DNA of 64,000 nucleotides. It comes from Aliidiomarina maris (GTDB lineage Bacteria; Pseudomonadota; Gammaproteobacteria; Enterobacterales; Alteromonadaceae). The translations under genes and the position numbers were made by a program. Position 1 is the first letter of the stretch, and each line of letters starts with the position of its first letter. Shown piece after piece: positions 8,942-19,047 of this stretch. The stretch lies in assembly GCF_003987335.1 (NCBI RefSeq), contig NZ_PIPK01000004.1, positions 62,001 through 126,000 of the forward strand, written 5' to 3'. The notes beneath the pieces were generated by a model. The model did not search any database, had not been told where the DNA came from, and worked only from the letters and a program-made list of their open reading frames with translations.

Positions 8942-9988
8942 ATGACTGAACTAACCATTGCGTTAGACGCGATGGGGGGTGATCAAGGCCCCGACATCGT
9001 GGTGACAGCGCTCGCAAGAGCGCTGTCTTCGTATACGCAAGTTGATTTTATCTTAGTCGGCGACCAGCAAGTGCTGCAGCCGATTCTTGACCGTTATCCG
9101 GCTATTTCACAATCGCCTCGGGTAACGCTACAGCATGCCAGTCAAGTGGTTGCTATGGACGATAAACCTAGTGCCGTTGTCCGCGCCAAGCCTGATTCAT
9201 CCATGCGTGCTGCATTAGATCTCGTCAATAATGGTAGTGCCGATGCCTGTGTCAGCGCGGGTAATACCGGTGCATTAATGGCGATGGCTTACCTTACCTT
9301 AAAACCCATTCCAGGGGTTGTCAGGCCTGCACTTGTTGCTCCTTTACCACAGCAAGACGGGCGTCAAAGCTTATTACTCGATTTGGGTGCCAACCCAGTG
9401 TGCGACGCGGAAACTTTGTGCCAGTTTGGCATCATGGGTTCGGTGATGGCGCAACAAATTAATCGCCAAAGTTATCCTCGTGTAGCCTTACTTAACATGG
9501 GTCGCGAAGACTTGAAAGGTAATGATACGGTGAAGCAGGCTGCGCAGTTACTTAAAGCAACTCCGGGTATTCACTACATTGGTTTTGTGGAAGGCAACGA
9601 TTTGTTCTCAGGTCGTGCTGATGTGATTGTTTGTGATGGCTTTACTGGCAACATTGCATTAAAAGCTTGCGAGGGTATGGCAGAGCTACTTTATCATAAT
9701 TTAAAACAGAGCATTCAAGGCCATCTCTTGACTAAAGTGCTCGCCAAGTTGCTTTTCAAACGCCATAAAAAATCATGGCAGTGGCTCAACCCCGACCAGT
9801 ACAACGGTGCGAGTCTGTTAGGATTGCGTGGCGTGGTCATGAAAAGCCATGGGAATGCGTCTGCAAATGCCTATTTTAGTGCGATTGCACATGCCATTGA
9901 CGAAGCCAGTGTGGAGCTTCCCCAACGAATTCATGACCGAATTGAACATGCGTTGCTGGCACAGGTTTCCGATAACCGTAATGAATAG
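8942..9988 (+). CDS. plsX: Phosphate acyltransferase PlsX
   Basis: PlsX makes acyl-phosphate from acyl-ACP, the acyl donor for phospholipid synthesis, and is peripheral to the membrane. The product is 348 residues. It opens with IALDAMGGDQGP, and has SAGNTGALMA near residue 105 and CDGFTGNIALK near 230, which are conserved active-site loops. The start is 5 bases after rpmF, at ATG 8942. The gene is the third of the rpmF-fab operon. Confidence 0.96.
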   Translation: MTELTIALDAMGGDQGPDIVVTALARALSSYTQVDFILVGDQQVLQPILDRYPAISQSPRVTLQHASQVVAMDDKPSAVVRAKPDSSMRAALDLVNNGSADACVSAGNTGALMAMAYLTLKPIPGVVRPALVAPLPQQDGRQSLLLDLGANPVCDAETLCQFGIMGSVMAQQINRQSYPRVALLNMGREDLKGNDTVKQAAQLLKATPGIHYIGFVEGNDLFSGRADVIVCDGFTGNIALKACEGMAELLYHNLKQSIQGHLLTKVLAKLLFKRHKKSWQWLNPDQYNGASLLGLRGVVMKSHGNASANAYFSAIAHAIDEASVELPQRIHDRIEHALLAQVSDNRNE

Positions 9989-10023
9989 TGGTCAGCACGC
10001 CTATATAAGGCTGATTGTTGACA

Positions 10024-10986
10024 ATGCACGCACGAATTTCTGGAACAGGCCATTATCTCCCTCGCCAACGCTTGACCAACCATGATTTAGAACAGCGCGT
10101 TGATACCTCAGATCAATGGATTCGCGATCGCACCGGCATAGCTGAGCGGCGTATCGCTGGGGCTGACGAGACCGTAGTCACCATGAGCGTACCTGCAGCA
10201 AAAGCGGCATTGGCGGCGGCAGGGTTGCATGCCCAAGATTTAGATATGATCGTCCTTGCGACCACCTCTGCCGATAAAGCGTTTCCCAGTGCTGCATGCG
10301 AACTTCAGCATGCATTGGGCGTGACGGATATCCCTGCATTTGATGTTGGCGCTGCATGTGCTGGCTTTATGTTCGCAATGTCGATAGCCGACCAATACAT
10401 TCGAAATCGCCAAGCCAAACATATATTGGTGGTTGGTGCTGACGTACTCGCACGTTTATGCAATCCAAATGACCGCAATACTATTGTGTTGTTCGGGGAC
10501 GGTGCCGGTGCGATGGTACTGTCTGCCAGCGAGGAGCCAGGGGTGCATTCGACCCATTTACATAGTGCGGGTGAATTTTCTGAATTACTCGGCGCTGGGC
10601 ATGTCAATGCCTTTAACGCAGCTGCTAGTGACGATGACGCATGGCTTTACATGAAAGGTAGCGAAGTATTCAAAGTCGCAGTGAATAAGCTCAGTGAGTT
10701 AGTGGCCGACACACTTGCGCATAATCAAGTTAGCCAAGCAGAGTTAGACTGGCTCATTCCGCATCAAGCGAACCGTCGAATTATTCAAGCGACCGCGAAA
10801 AAGCTTAATATGTCCCTTGAGCAGGTGGTTCTAACCCTCGAATACACGGGTAACACAAGTGCCGCGTCGGTGCCTATTGCGTTAGACGTCGCCATACGCG
10901 ATGGTCGCATTCAACGCGGACACAAGCTATTATTAGAGGCTTTCGGCGGCGGCTTCGCTTGGGGTTCGGCGCTGGTAACTTATTAA
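10024..10986 (+). CDS. fabH: 3-oxoacyl-ACP synthase III
   Basis: FabH starts fatty acid synthesis by joining acetyl-CoA to malonyl-ACP. The product is 320 residues. The catalytic triad is visible as Cys112 in GAACAGF, His247 in PHQANRR and Asn277 in GNTSAAS. The frame is open back to TTG codons at 10015 and 10018, but ATG 10024 gives the family start ([13 protein letters not shown]) and has AAGG about 15 bases before it. It lies 35 bases after plsX. Confidence 0.96.
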   Translation: MHARISGTGHYLPRQRLTNHDLEQRVDTSDQWIRDRTGIAERRIAGADETVVTMSVPAAKAALAAAGLHAQDLDMIVLATTSADKAFPSAACELQHALGVTDIPAFDVGAACAGFMFAMSIADQYIRNRQAKHILVVGADVLARLCNPNDRNTIVLFGDGAGAMVLSASEEPGVHSTHLHSAGEFSELLGAGHVNAFNAAASDDDAWLYMKGSEVFKVAVNKLSELVADTLAHNQVSQAELDWLIPHQANRRIIQATAKKLNMSLEQVVLTLEYTGNTSAASVPIALDVAIRDGRIQRGHKLLLEAFGGGFAWGSALVTY

Positions 10987-11020
10987 TATTTAAATATTTC
11001 ATAGCAATAACGAGGTTTAC

Positions 11021-11956
11021 ATGGCATCACAATTTGCGTTGGTTTTCCCTGGGCAAGGTTCGCAGGTAACCGGCATGTTGTCTGACCTTGCGGACGAATA
11101 CACCGCAGTGAAAGAAACGTTTGCGCAAGCGTCTGAGGTTCTGGGGTATGACTTATGGGACTTGGTGCAAAGCAACCCAGACGACAAGCTTAACCAAACT
11201 GAATACACGCAACCGGCATTGCTCGCGGCAAGTGTCGCCATTTATCGCTGCGTGGCGCCGCATATTGGTCAGCCTGTATTGATGGCAGGTCATAGCTTGG
11301 GTGAATATTCAGCGCTGGTGTGCAGTGGCGCATTAGACTTTGCGTCCGCTATCAAACTGGTGCAATTGCGCGGTCAAGCTATGCAGCAAGCAGTGCCAGA
11401 GGGTACGGGTGCGATGGCGGCGGTCATTGGTTTGGACGACGAGGCAATTGCCATCGCGTGTGAGCAGTCGGCTCAAGGCGAGGTGGTTGCGCCGGTGAAT
11501 TACAATTCGCCTGGCCAAGTTGTCATCGCGGGCCAGAAAGATGCAGTTGCGCGCGCAGGCGACGCATGTAAAGCGGCAGGTGCCAAACGTGTGCTGCCGT
11601 TACCTGTCAGTGTCCCTTCGCATTGTGAATTGATGCGCCCAGCCGCAGAGGTACTTGCAGATGCGTTGACGCAAGTCTCAATTCAGGCCCCGGACATGAC
11701 TGTGTTGCATAACGTCGATGTCAGTGAGGCGAACGCATCCACCATCGCAGCAAATCTCGTGGCGCAATTGCACTCACCGGTACTTTGGACGCAAACGATG
11801 CAGCGAATGGCTGCCGATGGGATTACTAAGGTTTATGAAATAGGTCCAGGCAAAGTGTTAACGGGCTTAAGTAAACGTATTGATAAAGCACTCGACACGC
11901 AAGCCGTCAACGATCCGGAGTCGGTGCAAATGATAATCAAGGAGCAGGCAAAATAA
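11021..11956 (+). CDS. fabD: Malonyl-CoA-ACP transacylase
   Basis: FabD moves malonyl groups from CoA to ACP. The product is 311 residues with the opening FVFPGQGSQ-type motif (LVFPGQGSQVTGM), the nucleophile Ser92 in GHSLGEYSAL, and the catalytic His in SVPSHCELM near residue 200. ACGAGG precedes the ATG. The stop TAA shares its last base with the fabG ATG, so the two are translationally coupled. Confidence 0.96.
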   Translation: MASQFALVFPGQGSQVTGMLSDLADEYTAVKETFAQASEVLGYDLWDLVQSNPDDKLNQTEYTQPALLAASVAIYRCVAPHIGQPVLMAGHSLGEYSALVCSGALDFASAIKLVQLRGQAMQQAVPEGTGAMAAVIGLDDEAIAIACEQSAQGEVVAPVNYNSPGQVVIAGQKDAVARAGDACKAAGAKRVLPLPVSVPSHCELMRPAAEVLADALTQVSIQAPDMTVLHNVDVSEANASTIAANLVAQLHSPVLWTQTMQRMAADGITKVYEIGPGKVLTGLSKRIDKALDTQAVNDPESVQMIIKEQAK

Positions 11957-12693
11957 TGTTTTCATTGAATGAACAAGTTGCATTAGTGACAGGCGCAAGT
12001 CGTGGTATTGGACGTGCTATCGCTGAAAGTCTGGCAGCGCAAGGGGCATTTGTGATTGGTACCGCCACTTCAGCCTCAGGTGCCGACGCCATTAGTGCGT
12101 ATTTGGGCGACCAAGGGGCTGGTATGGTGCTGAACGTGACCGATGCAGAGTCGGTTAATCAAGTTATCAGTGACATCCAGAAGACCCATGGCGGCATTGA
12201 TATCTTAGTCAATAACGCGGGTATCACTAAAGATAACTTATTGATGCGCATGAAAGATGAGGAATGGAATGACGTCATGAGCACAAATCTGACGTCGGTA
12301 TTCCGCACCTCGAAAGCAGTCATGCGCGGCATGATGAAAAAACGCCATGGCCGCATCATTAATATTGGGTCAGTCGTTGGCACCACGGGTAACCCGGGGC
12401 AAACCAATTACTGCGCAGCCAAAGCTGGTTTGATCGGATTTACTAAGTCATTGGCCAAAGAGATAGCGGCCCGCGGTGTTACCGTGAATGCAGTTGCGCC
12501 TGGTTTTATTGACACAGATATGACCCAAGCCTTGACGGATGAGCAAAAAGAGAGCATTTTTAGCGGTATTCCTGCGGCGCGCTTAGGCAAGCCGGAAGAA
12601 ATCGCCGCTGCGGTGGTATTTTTAGCGTCGCCGGCAGCAGCTTACATCACGGGTGAGACCATTCATGTCAATGGCGGCATGAGCATGGTCTAA
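11956..12693 (+). CDS. fabG: 3-oxoacyl-ACP reductase
   Basis: FabG is the NADPH-dependent ketoacyl reductase of fatty acid elongation, a short-chain dehydrogenase. The 245-residue product has the cofactor motif TGASRGIG near residue 12, NNAG near 88, the catalytic Ser in NIGSVVG near 139, and Tyr152 with Lys156 in YCAAK. It ends ITGETIHVNGGMSMV, like the E. coli enzyme. The ATG overlaps the fabD stop by one base. Confidence 0.97.
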   Translation: MFSLNEQVALVTGASRGIGRAIAESLAAQGAFVIGTATSASGADAISAYLGDQGAGMVLNVTDAESVNQVISDIQKTHGGIDILVNNAGITKDNLLMRMKDEEWNDVMSTNLTSVFRTSKAVMRGMMKKRHGRIINIGSVVGTTGNPGQTNYCAAKAGLIGFTKSLAKEIAARGVTVNAVAPGFIDTDMTQALTDEQKESIFSGIPAARLGKPEEIAAAVVFLASPAAAYITGETIHVNGGMSMV

Positions 12694-12763
12694 ACCGGTA
12701 TAAAGCCGCTGGTTATGGATCAAGAACAAGATTTAGGTGCCATTTTAGGGTGATTTCTGCGCT

Positions 12764-12782
12764 TGCGAGGTAAGACCTCGCA
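12764..12782 (+). other. Hairpin between fabG and acpP
   Basis: TGCGAGG at 12764-12770 pairs with CCTCGCA at 12776-12782 around a 5-base loop. The nearest T-run begins about 11 bases later (12795), so it would be a weak terminator at best. It may lower read-through so that acpP is mostly made from its own promoter. Confidence 0.45.
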
Positions 12783-12803
12783 GGTTAAGCTAAATTTTTC
12801 CTT

Positions 12804-12830
12804 TTAACTGCTGCGCCGATTTACTACACT
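12804..12830 (+). promoter_or_regulatory. Possible acpP promoter
   Basis: TTAACT at 12804-12809 and TACACT at 12825-12830 are 15 bases apart and each match four of six consensus bases. ACP is needed in large excess over the enzymes before it, so a separate promoter is expected. The short spacing makes this call tentative. Confidence 0.35.
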
Positions 12831-12874
12831 ACTCGCAAATGAAGACGAGCTATACCTATTTTTGAGGAATAATA

Positions 12875-13114
12875 ATGAGCACTATCGAAGAACGCGTAAA
12901 AAAAATCATCGTTGAGCAACTAGGTGTTAAAGAAGAAGAAGTGAAGCCAGAAGCTTCATTTGAAAACGACCTAGGCGCTGACTCTCTGGATACAGTTGAG
13001 CTGGTGATGGCGCTGGAAGAAGAATTCGAAACTGAAATTCCTGACGAAGAAGCGGAAAAAATCCGTACCGTTCAGGCAGCAATCGATTACGTAACTGCTC
13101 ACTCTGAAGAGTAA
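12875..13114 (+). CDS. acpP: Acyl carrier protein
   Basis: ACP carries growing fatty acyl chains on a phosphopantetheine arm. The 79-residue product is acidic and nearly the same as E. coli AcpP. The attachment serine is in GADSLDTVE (Ser37 counting Met). TTTGAGGAA lies 6-8 bases before the ATG. It is followed by a strong terminator, but fabF comes next on the same strand. Confidence 0.98.
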   Translation: MSTIEERVKKIIVEQLGVKEEEVKPEASFENDLGADSLDTVELVMALEEEFETEIPDEEAEKIRTVQAAIDYVTAHSEE

Positions 13115-13130
13115 GCAAGTACTAAGAAAG

Positions 13131-13160
13131 AGGGCGGAATGGACCATTCCGCCTTTTTTT
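13131..13160 (+). terminator. Terminator after acpP
   Basis: GGCGGAAT at 13133-13140 pairs with ATTCCGCC at 13146-13153 around GGACC, followed by seven Ts. It lies between acpP and fabF and probably lets only part of the transcripts continue. Confidence 0.88.
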
Positions 13161-13199
13161 GTGTCTGTAAAGCAAGAATCATAATGTGAGGACACCACG

Positions 13200-14447
13200 A
13201 TGACAAAGCGACGCGTAGTAGTAACAGGTATTGGCATGGTAACGCCTTTGGGCCTAACCGCAGCAGATACTTGGTCGGCATTACTTGACGGCCGTTCTGG
13301 TGCAGGCCCGATTACCCATTTTGATACCAGTGACTTTGCCACTAAGTTTGCCTGTCAGGTGAAAGATTTCGATGTTAGCCGGTATATGTCGGCGAAAGAT
13401 GCCAAAAAAATGGACATCTTTATTCAATACGGTGTCGTGGCAGGCATGGAGGCAGTCGCTGATGCGGGGTTGGACATTAACGACAGCAATCGCCATCGTA
13501 TTGGGGTGATGGTCAGCTCTGGGATTGGCGGTATTCTCGGCATTGAAGAAAATCACACCAAGCTAATGAATAGTGGGCCGCGTCGAGTGTCACCGTTCTT
13601 TGTCCCAGCGTCGATTACCAATATGCTGTCTGGTCAGCTTTCTATGCATTATGGCATCACGGGTCCCACATTAGCGATAGTCACGGCCTGTACGTCTGGT
13701 GTCCATAATATCGGACAAGCAGCGCGCATGATTGCCTATGGTGACGCAGACACCATGCTGGCTGGTGGCGCAGAAAAAGCGTCCACCGAGCTTGGCATCG
13801 CAGGTTTTAATGCAGCCCGTGCGCTGTCAACACGCAACGACGACCCACAAGCGGCCAGCCGCCCATGGGACACAGACCGTGATGGCTTTGTCTTAGGTGA
13901 CGGTGCAGGGGTCGTGGTGCTGGAAGAGTATGAACAAGCCAAGCGCCGTGGCGCGCGTATTTATGCGGAGCTAAGTGGTTTTGGCATGAGTTCAGATGCC
14001 TATCACATGACATTGCCGCCGGAAGATGGACGCGGCGCTGCGGCTGCGATGCGCAACGCTTTGAATGACGCGGGCGTAAATCCTCAGCAAGTCGGTTATA
14101 TCAATGCCCATGGCACTTCAACTGGTGCCGGCGACATTGCCGAAACCCAAGCGATTAAAGCTGTGTTTGGTGATGATGCCTATCAGGTGCCTGTGAGCTC
14201 GACCAAGTCGATGACTGGGCATCTATTGGGCGCAGCGGGTGCGATTGAAGCGATTTTCAGTATCCAGGCATTGTTTGATCAAAAAATACCGCCGACCATT
14301 AACCTAGATAACCCAGCACCAGGCTGTGACCTTGATTATGTGCCACATACCGCGCGCGATTTAGCGTTTGATATGAGTTTATGTAATTCCTTTGGGTTTG
14401 GCGGTACCAACGGTTCATTGCTATTTAGTCGCCTGAAAGGCAATTAA
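13200..14447 (+). CDS. fabF: 3-oxoacyl-ACP synthase II
   Basis: FabF elongates acyl-ACP with malonyl-ACP and controls the temperature-dependent C16:1 to C18:1 step in E. coli. The product is 415 residues. The catalytic set is Cys164 in TACTSG, a His in [11 protein letters not shown] near residue 304, and another in [13 protein letters not shown] near 341. The C-terminus has [12 protein letters not shown]. The ATG at 13200 follows TGTGAGGACACC. Confidence 0.97.
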   Translation: MTKRRVVVTGIGMVTPLGLTAADTWSALLDGRSGAGPITHFDTSDFATKFACQVKDFDVSRYMSAKDAKKMDIFIQYGVVAGMEAVADAGLDINDSNRHRIGVMVSSGIGGILGIEENHTKLMNSGPRRVSPFFVPASITNMLSGQLSMHYGITGPTLAIVTACTSGVHNIGQAARMIAYGDADTMLAGGAEKASTELGIAGFNAARALSTRNDDPQAASRPWDTDRDGFVLGDGAGVVVLEEYEQAKRRGARIYAELSGFGMSSDAYHMTLPPEDGRGAAAAMRNALNDAGVNPQQVGYINAHGTSTGAGDIAETQAIKAVFGDDAYQVPVSSTKSMTGHLLGAAGAIEAIFSIQALFDQKIPPTINLDNPAPGCDLDYVPHTARDLAFDMSLCNSFGFGGTNGSLLFSRLKGN

Positions 14448-14499
14448 ATTCAGCTGTGACAGGTAGAAATGCTCGCCTGTGATTGAGCGCGCTAAGGTT

Positions 14500-14531
14500 A
14501 AGCGGCATACTATACAGTCATGCCGCTTTTT
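14500..14531 (+). terminator. Terminator after fabF
   Basis: AAGCGGCAT at 14500-14508 pairs perfectly with ATGCCGCTT at 14520-14528 around an 11-base loop and runs into TTTTT at 14527-14531. The 3' arm contains an ATG (14520) that opens the longest pabC reading frame, so that ATG is unlikely to be the pabC start. Confidence 0.85.
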
Positions 14532-14579
14532 GTTTTATGCTATTTAGCAAACGGGCGATCATACAGGGGTATTTTTGCA

Positions 14580-15419
14580 TTGACCGGCGTTACCTTAATC
14601 AATGGCCAAGCGAGTCATTATGTTGCGGTTAATGACCGCGGCCTGCAGTATGGTGATGGTTTTTTCACTACGCTGCGGGTGGCAGCCGGGCGTTTGGTGC
14701 AATGGCCTGCGCATATGGCTAGGTTACAAACTTGCGCTCAGCGCCTAGGCTTTAATCAGCATGATCCGCAATTGCAGCCTGATACTTTGTACGCACAGTG
14801 TTTGCGTGCAATCGATGGGGCGTCTGAAGCTGTGGTCCGCATTACCGTGACTCGGGGCGTAGGCGGGCGTGGTTATGCACCGCCGCAGGACGCAACGCTG
14901 CAGGTTATCGTTGCTGCGAGCGATTACCCAAGTCATTATGCTAACTGGCAGTCCCAGGGCGTTTGCTTGCACCTCGCGCGCCAACAAGTTGGGCACCAAC
15001 CCAGTTTAAATGGGCTCAAGACCCTCAATCGATTAGAACAGGTGCTAGCGAAGCAAGAGCTGGCTGATTATCCTGACGCAGATGATGTGTTGCTGCTAAA
15101 TACGCGTGAGCAGGTAACCGCGACGAGTATGGCAAATATCATTTGGTCGCGAGCAGGGCAATGGTATGCACCAGATCTGGCGTTTGGTGGCATTAAGGGA
15201 ACAGCAACCGAGTTTTTCGCGCGCCAGCATAAGGTCGAATTTGGTGCGTGGTCGTTAGACGCTTTAATCCAAGCAGAGCACGTTATCATCTGCAATGCCT
15301 TAATGGGGTTTGTGAGCGTAGGAGAGATTCGTCAACACGCTACAAGATCAACGCAATTTTCGGTAATATCAGACTTTACGCAGCAATTAACCACTCACAT
15401 GTGCCAAGAAGAGCCGTAA
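14580..15419 (+). CDS. pabC: 4-amino-4-deoxychorismate lyase
   Basis: PabC is a PLP enzyme that releases p-aminobenzoate and pyruvate, for folate synthesis. From TTG 14580 the product is 279 residues, close to E. coli (269). It has the early motif NDRGLQYGDGFFTT, the cofactor lysine in NGLKTLNRLEQVL near residue 145, and TATSMANIIW near 180, which binds the cofactor phosphate. An upstream in-frame ATG at 14520 would add 20 residues without counterpart in E. coli PabC and lies in the fabF terminator stem. AGGGG at 14565-14569 is well placed for TTG 14580. mltG follows after one base. Confidence 0.9.
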   Translation: MTGVTLINGQASHYVAVNDRGLQYGDGFFTTLRVAAGRLVQWPAHMARLQTCAQRLGFNQHDPQLQPDTLYAQCLRAIDGASEAVVRITVTRGVGGRGYAPPQDATLQVIVAASDYPSHYANWQSQGVCLHLARQQVGHQPSLNGLKTLNRLEQVLAKQELADYPDADDVLLLNTREQVTATSMANIIWSRAGQWYAPDLAFGGIKGTATEFFARQHKVEFGAWSLDALIQAEHVIICNALMGFVSVGEIRQHATRSTQFSVISDFTQQLTTHMCQEEP

Positions 15420-15420
15420 C

Positions 15421-16446
15421 ATGATTCGTATTTTAAAATATGTCGTTGCATTGCTGATGCTCAGCGCCTTGTTGTTCGGAACAGCGCTAGGTGCATTGTA
15501 TTGGTGGTTCCAGCAACCTAAAGTGACCATGCAAGAAGCAGACATGTTTGCACCTGTGCTGTTTGAAGTGCCCCGCGGTACCCATGCTCGTCGCTTAACT
15601 GAGATGCTGGCGGAGCAAGGTTATATCGATCATCCGACGCTTAACTTTTGGGCCGCGCGGTTGTTTTTAGATGCCCATCAGATCCGGGCCGGCGTGTATG
15701 CGATTCACCCCGCCGATAGTCCACGCAGTATTTGGGAACGTATTTCTGCAGGGCAACAGCACCAGTTTCAAATTACCTTCATTGAAGGGAGTGAGTTTCG
15801 CCAATGGCGCGAGCAGTTGAGTAACCAAACCTACCTGACCTCGGTACTTGACGATTTAAGTGATGCGGAGATTATGCAGCGAGTAGCTCCAGACAGTGAC
15901 TGGGAACACCCCGAGGGGTTATTCTTTCCAGACACGTATCGGTTTACTGCTGGTACCACAGACCTACAGCTATTACGCCAAGCCTATCAGCGCATGCAGC
16001 GTACGTTAGATGAACTATGGCCACAAAGACACGATAATTTGCCAATTAGCTCTCCTTATCAGACCCTTATTTTGGCCTCTATTGTTGAAAAAGAGACCGG
16101 CGCAGCGCATGAGCGAGGTTTAGTGGCATCGGTATTTGTAAATCGCTTGCATACGGGGATGCGCCTGCAGTCAGATCCGACCATTATTTATGGTTTGGGT
16201 GATAACTACCGTGGCGTTATTTATCGGTCGGATATTAATCAATACACCCCATATAACACGTATCGAATTAATGGTTTACCGCCAACGCCAATTGCGATGC
16301 CTGGCTATGATGCCATCCGCGCCACACTGCAGCCGGATGAATCAGACTACTTTTACTTTGTCAGCAGTAACGACGGACAACATGTGTTTTCCCGTACATT
16401 AGAAGAGCATAATCGGGCAGTGTATAAATACCAGAGGAATCGATGA
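15421..16446 (+). CDS. mltG: Endolytic murein transglycosylase MltG
   Basis: MltG cuts nascent peptidoglycan strands at the inner membrane and is thought to end glycan synthesis. The product is 341 residues with one N-terminal membrane helix (about 5-27), a LysM-like region, and the YceG catalytic domain. The essential Glu is in [11 protein letters not shown] near residue 222, and [12 protein letters not shown] near 255 is typical. It begins one base after pabC and its TGA overlaps the tmk ATG by four bases. Confidence 0.95.
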   Translation: MIRILKYVVALLMLSALLFGTALGALYWWFQQPKVTMQEADMFAPVLFEVPRGTHARRLTEMLAEQGYIDHPTLNFWAARLFLDAHQIRAGVYAIHPADSPRSIWERISAGQQHQFQITFIEGSEFRQWREQLSNQTYLTSVLDDLSDAEIMQRVAPDSDWEHPEGLFFPDTYRFTAGTTDLQLLRQAYQRMQRTLDELWPQRHDNLPISSPYQTLILASIVEKETGAAHERGLVASVFVNRLHTGMRLQSDPTIIYGLGDNYRGVIYRSDINQYTPYNTYRINGLPPTPIAMPGYDAIRATLQPDESDYFYFVSSNDGQHVFSRTLEEHNRAVYKYQRNR

Positions 16447-17069
16447 GCGGTCATTTTATTGTCATTGAGGGTCTGGAAGGCGCAGGCAAAAGTAGCGCGG
16501 TGGATGTTATTAGAGCCTGTATTGAAAAAGCAGGGCTGCCGCATACTCAAGTACGTGAGCCCGGAGGCACGCCGTTAGCTGAAGCGTTGCGAAATCTAAT
16601 CAAGCAGTCTTGGCAGGAGCATGTCAGTGCTGAAGCCGAGTTACTGGTGATGTATGCCGCTCGGGTGCAACTAGTCCGCAATGTGATTCAGCCTGCACTG
16701 GCGCGCGGCGAGTGGGTGATTGGCGATCGTCATGATATGTCGTCACAAGCCTACCAGGGTGGCGGACGTCAATTAAGTCAGCAGATGTTAGCCCAACTGA
16801 AGCAAATGACGCTGGGTGACTTCGTACCTAACTTGACTATTTATCTGGATATTGACCCAGCTGTAGGCCTGCAACGAGCGCGTGGCCGCGGTGAGCTAGA
16901 CCGGATCGAGTTGGAAAACTTAGATTTTTTTGAGCGCACGCGCGCGCGCTACCTTGAGCTCGCCGAGCAAAATCCCAATACCCATATCGTGAATGCCGAG
17001 CAGCCGCTAGCACAAGTGCAACAGGATATTCGCACGGTGATGCAGCGACACTTGAGTCTTGCAAGATGA
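16443..17069 (+). CDS. tmk: Thymidylate kinase
   Basis: Tmk phosphorylates dTMP to dTDP. The 208-residue product has the P-loop GLEGAGKSS near residue 9, the DR(H)-type motif [18 protein letters not shown] near 95, and a LID region [12 protein letters not shown] near 142. ATGA overlaps join it to mltG before it and holB after it, so the three are coupled. Confidence 0.96.
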   Translation: MSGHFIVIEGLEGAGKSSAVDVIRACIEKAGLPHTQVREPGGTPLAEALRNLIKQSWQEHVSAEAELLVMYAARVQLVRNVIQPALARGEWVIGDRHDMSSQAYQGGGRQLSQQMLAQLKQMTLGDFVPNLTIYLDIDPAVGLQRARGRGELDRIELENLDFFERTRARYLELAEQNPNTHIVNAEQPLAQVQQDIRTVMQRHLSLAR

Positions 17070-18061
17070 AAATGCCATGGTTACGCCAGTGTTGGCAGCA
17101 GATCATGCAAAGCGCGCAGCAACAGCGTTTAGCCCATGGTATCGCCTTGCCGTGGCAGCCAGAACTGGGCAGCGACAAATTAATCACGCAATTGAGCCAT
17201 TGGGCGCTATGTCAGCAGCGTGAGCATAGTATGCAGGCGTGCGGACACTGCAAAAGCTGTACGTTGCTCGCCTCTGGTCACCATCCTGATTTCATTCGGT
17301 TTGGTGAGCAAGCCAGTGATTCCATTGGTGTCGACGACGTGCGGCACTTGCAGCAAAAGCTGCAACAATCCTCTCACCAAGGCGGACGTAAAGTTGCGGT
17401 ACTCGCGAATGCGCATATGCTGACGGTCGCGGCTTCGAATGCGTTACTAAAAACTTTGGAAGAGCCGCCTGGTGATGTCCTTATCATTATCGCGCCGGCT
17501 CGCTGGCAAAGCTTGCTGCCAACAATACGCAGTCGGCTGCAGTATTATCCGATATACGCGCCGGATATTGAGGGCCTTGCCCAATGGTTAAGCCAGTATG
17601 CCCATACGCCAGTTGCTGCTCAGGAATCGTTGCGCCCATGGTGTGCAAAGCCGCTGTTAGCGCTAAGCCACTTTTCCACAGCGCAGGATAATCAGGCAGC
17701 AGGTGCAGAGCACCTCAGCCAAGCGCATTTGCATACGCTGCTCAGTCATGCCAGCGTCGATAAAAGTTTAGCGACGCCCGAGCAAGGCTTGTTCCTGATT
17801 AGCCATATGGAGTCATTACTACGCGATATTGGCTGGTTAGCACAGGGGGGGGCCCTTGCAGGCTGCCGACTGCCTGAACTTTGTGATACATTAGCAATTC
17901 GTCAATGGCCGCCAAGCCATTTTAAACGCCGCGAACTAATGAATGCGCAGCGCGCCTGCCAACAGGCCCGGCGCATGTTACAAGGCCCGAAAGGGCTGAA
18001 CGTTCAGTTAGCATTACAAGAGTTACTCATTCAAATGCGCACCGCCGTGCAACCAGCATAA
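17066..18061 (+). CDS. holB: DNA polymerase III subunit delta'
   Basis: HolB is the delta' subunit of the clamp loader that places the beta sliding clamp on DNA. The 331-residue product has the zinc-binding cysteines of this subunit, one in ALCQQ and three in CGHCKSC at about residues 46-62. The sensor motif [12 protein letters not shown] lies near residue 125. As in E. coli, the P-loop is degenerate (start [19 protein letters not shown]), which is expected because delta' does not hydrolyse ATP. It overlaps tmk by four bases and is followed by tatD after 19 bases. Confidence 0.94.
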   Translation: MKMPWLRQCWQQIMQSAQQQRLAHGIALPWQPELGSDKLITQLSHWALCQQREHSMQACGHCKSCTLLASGHHPDFIRFGEQASDSIGVDDVRHLQQKLQQSSHQGGRKVAVLANAHMLTVAASNALLKTLEEPPGDVLIIIAPARWQSLLPTIRSRLQYYPIYAPDIEGLAQWLSQYAHTPVAAQESLRPWCAKPLLALSHFSTAQDNQAAGAEHLSQAHLHTLLSHASVDKSLATPEQGLFLISHMESLLRDIGWLAQGGALAGCRLPELCDTLAIRQWPPSHFKRRELMNAQRACQQARRMLQGPKGLNVQLALQELLIQMRTAVQPA

Positions 18062-18080
18062 GCGAGAATAGGAAGGTAGT

Positions 18081-18872
18081 ATGTTTGTCGATTCTCACTG
18101 TCATTTAGACAAAATCAAGCAAGTCCAGCAACAAGGTTTAGATTCGGTGCTGCGGCATGCAAAAGCCGAGCGCGTTGAGCATATGCTGTGTGTTGGCGTC
18201 ACGTTAGACGACTTCTATCCAATGGCTAAATTGGTTGAGGGCGCCGATAACGTGAGCATGTCATGCGGTTTGCACCCCCTCTATGTGGTCGAGAATCGCA
18301 TCGATTTTGAAGAGCTTAAGCAGATTTGTAGCCGCCCAGATGTGGTCGCCGTGGGGGAGACGGGCTTGGATTACTTCTATGATAAAGACCATCACACGCG
18401 TCAACAGCAAAGCTTTGAATATCATATTGAGCTTGCTAATAGCTTGCAAAAGCCACTGATTATTCATACCCGGGATGCAAGAGAAGACACCATTGCAATG
18501 CTAAAAGCTGGACAAGCGCAGCAGTGTGGCGGGGTACTGCATTGTTTTACCGAGAATCAGTGGATGGCTGAGCAAGCCTTAGATCTTGGTTTTTATATTT
18601 CAATCTCAGGCATTGTTACTTTCAATAGCGCGGATGAATTACGCGAGGTTGTGCGCCAGGTTCCACTTGAGCGATTGCTCATCGAAACCGACTCACCCTG
18701 GCTAGCACCTGTGCCGCATCGTGGTAAGGAAAACCAGCCAGCCTATGTGAAAGACGTGGCAGCGTTTGTAGCAAAACTAAAAGGTGTCAGTATTGAAGAG
18801 GTTGCACAAGTAACGCGAGATAACTTTTATCGCTTATTTGCACTGGCGAAGCGGCCAAATATTACAGAATAA
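18081..18872 (+). CDS. ycfH: TatD-family metal-dependent hydrolase (YcfH type)
   Basis: The 263-residue product belongs to the TatD DNase family of amidohydrolase-like TIM barrels. Metal ligands are visible in DSHCHLD at residues 4-10, GETGLDYFYD near 93, HTRDA near 128, HCFTEN near 154 and ETDSPWLAP near 207. Some relatives are 3'-5' DNases, but the natural substrate of the YcfH branch is not known. It is the last gene of the pabC-mltG-tmk-holB set, as in E. coli. Confidence 0.93.
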   Translation: MFVDSHCHLDKIKQVQQQGLDSVLRHAKAERVEHMLCVGVTLDDFYPMAKLVEGADNVSMSCGLHPLYVVENRIDFEELKQICSRPDVVAVGETGLDYFYDKDHHTRQQQSFEYHIELANSLQKPLIIHTRDAREDTIAMLKAGQAQQCGGVLHCFTENQWMAEQALDLGFYISISGIVTFNSADELREVVRQVPLERLLIETDSPWLAPVPHRGKENQPAYVKDVAAFVAKLKGVSIEEVAQVTRDNFYRLFALAKRPNITE

Positions 18873-18880
18873 AAAAAGGC

Positions 18881-18932
18881 TCGAGGTCACTAGGACCCCG
18901 AGCTCAGGGGAATGGCTCAATGGGATTGAGCC
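18881..18932 (+). other. Two hairpins between tatD and the GGDEF gene
   Basis: The first pairs GCTCG and GGTC with GACC and CGAGC (about 18879-18903, with one bulge each side). The second is perfect: GGCTCAAT at 18914-18921 with ATTGAGCC at 18925-18932 around GGG. Neither has a T-run directly after it. They may end or stabilise the tatD transcript. The rest of the 175-base gap is A/T-rich and probably holds the promoter of the next gene. Confidence 0.5.
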
Positions 18933-19047
18933 GTGCGCTAACTGGCAAATTCATTACATATTTTCATTGTAGAACAAGCCATTTTAATTGCTAGTTTTTT
19001 CGTCAGTTGTTTACATAAAATTAGCAAAAGTAGTTTTTGAGGTCAGT

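Noticed and set aside
14520-14579. N-terminal extension of PabC from ATG 14520
   Set aside because: The ATG is in the fabF terminator stem and the extra residues are not present in E. coli PabC.
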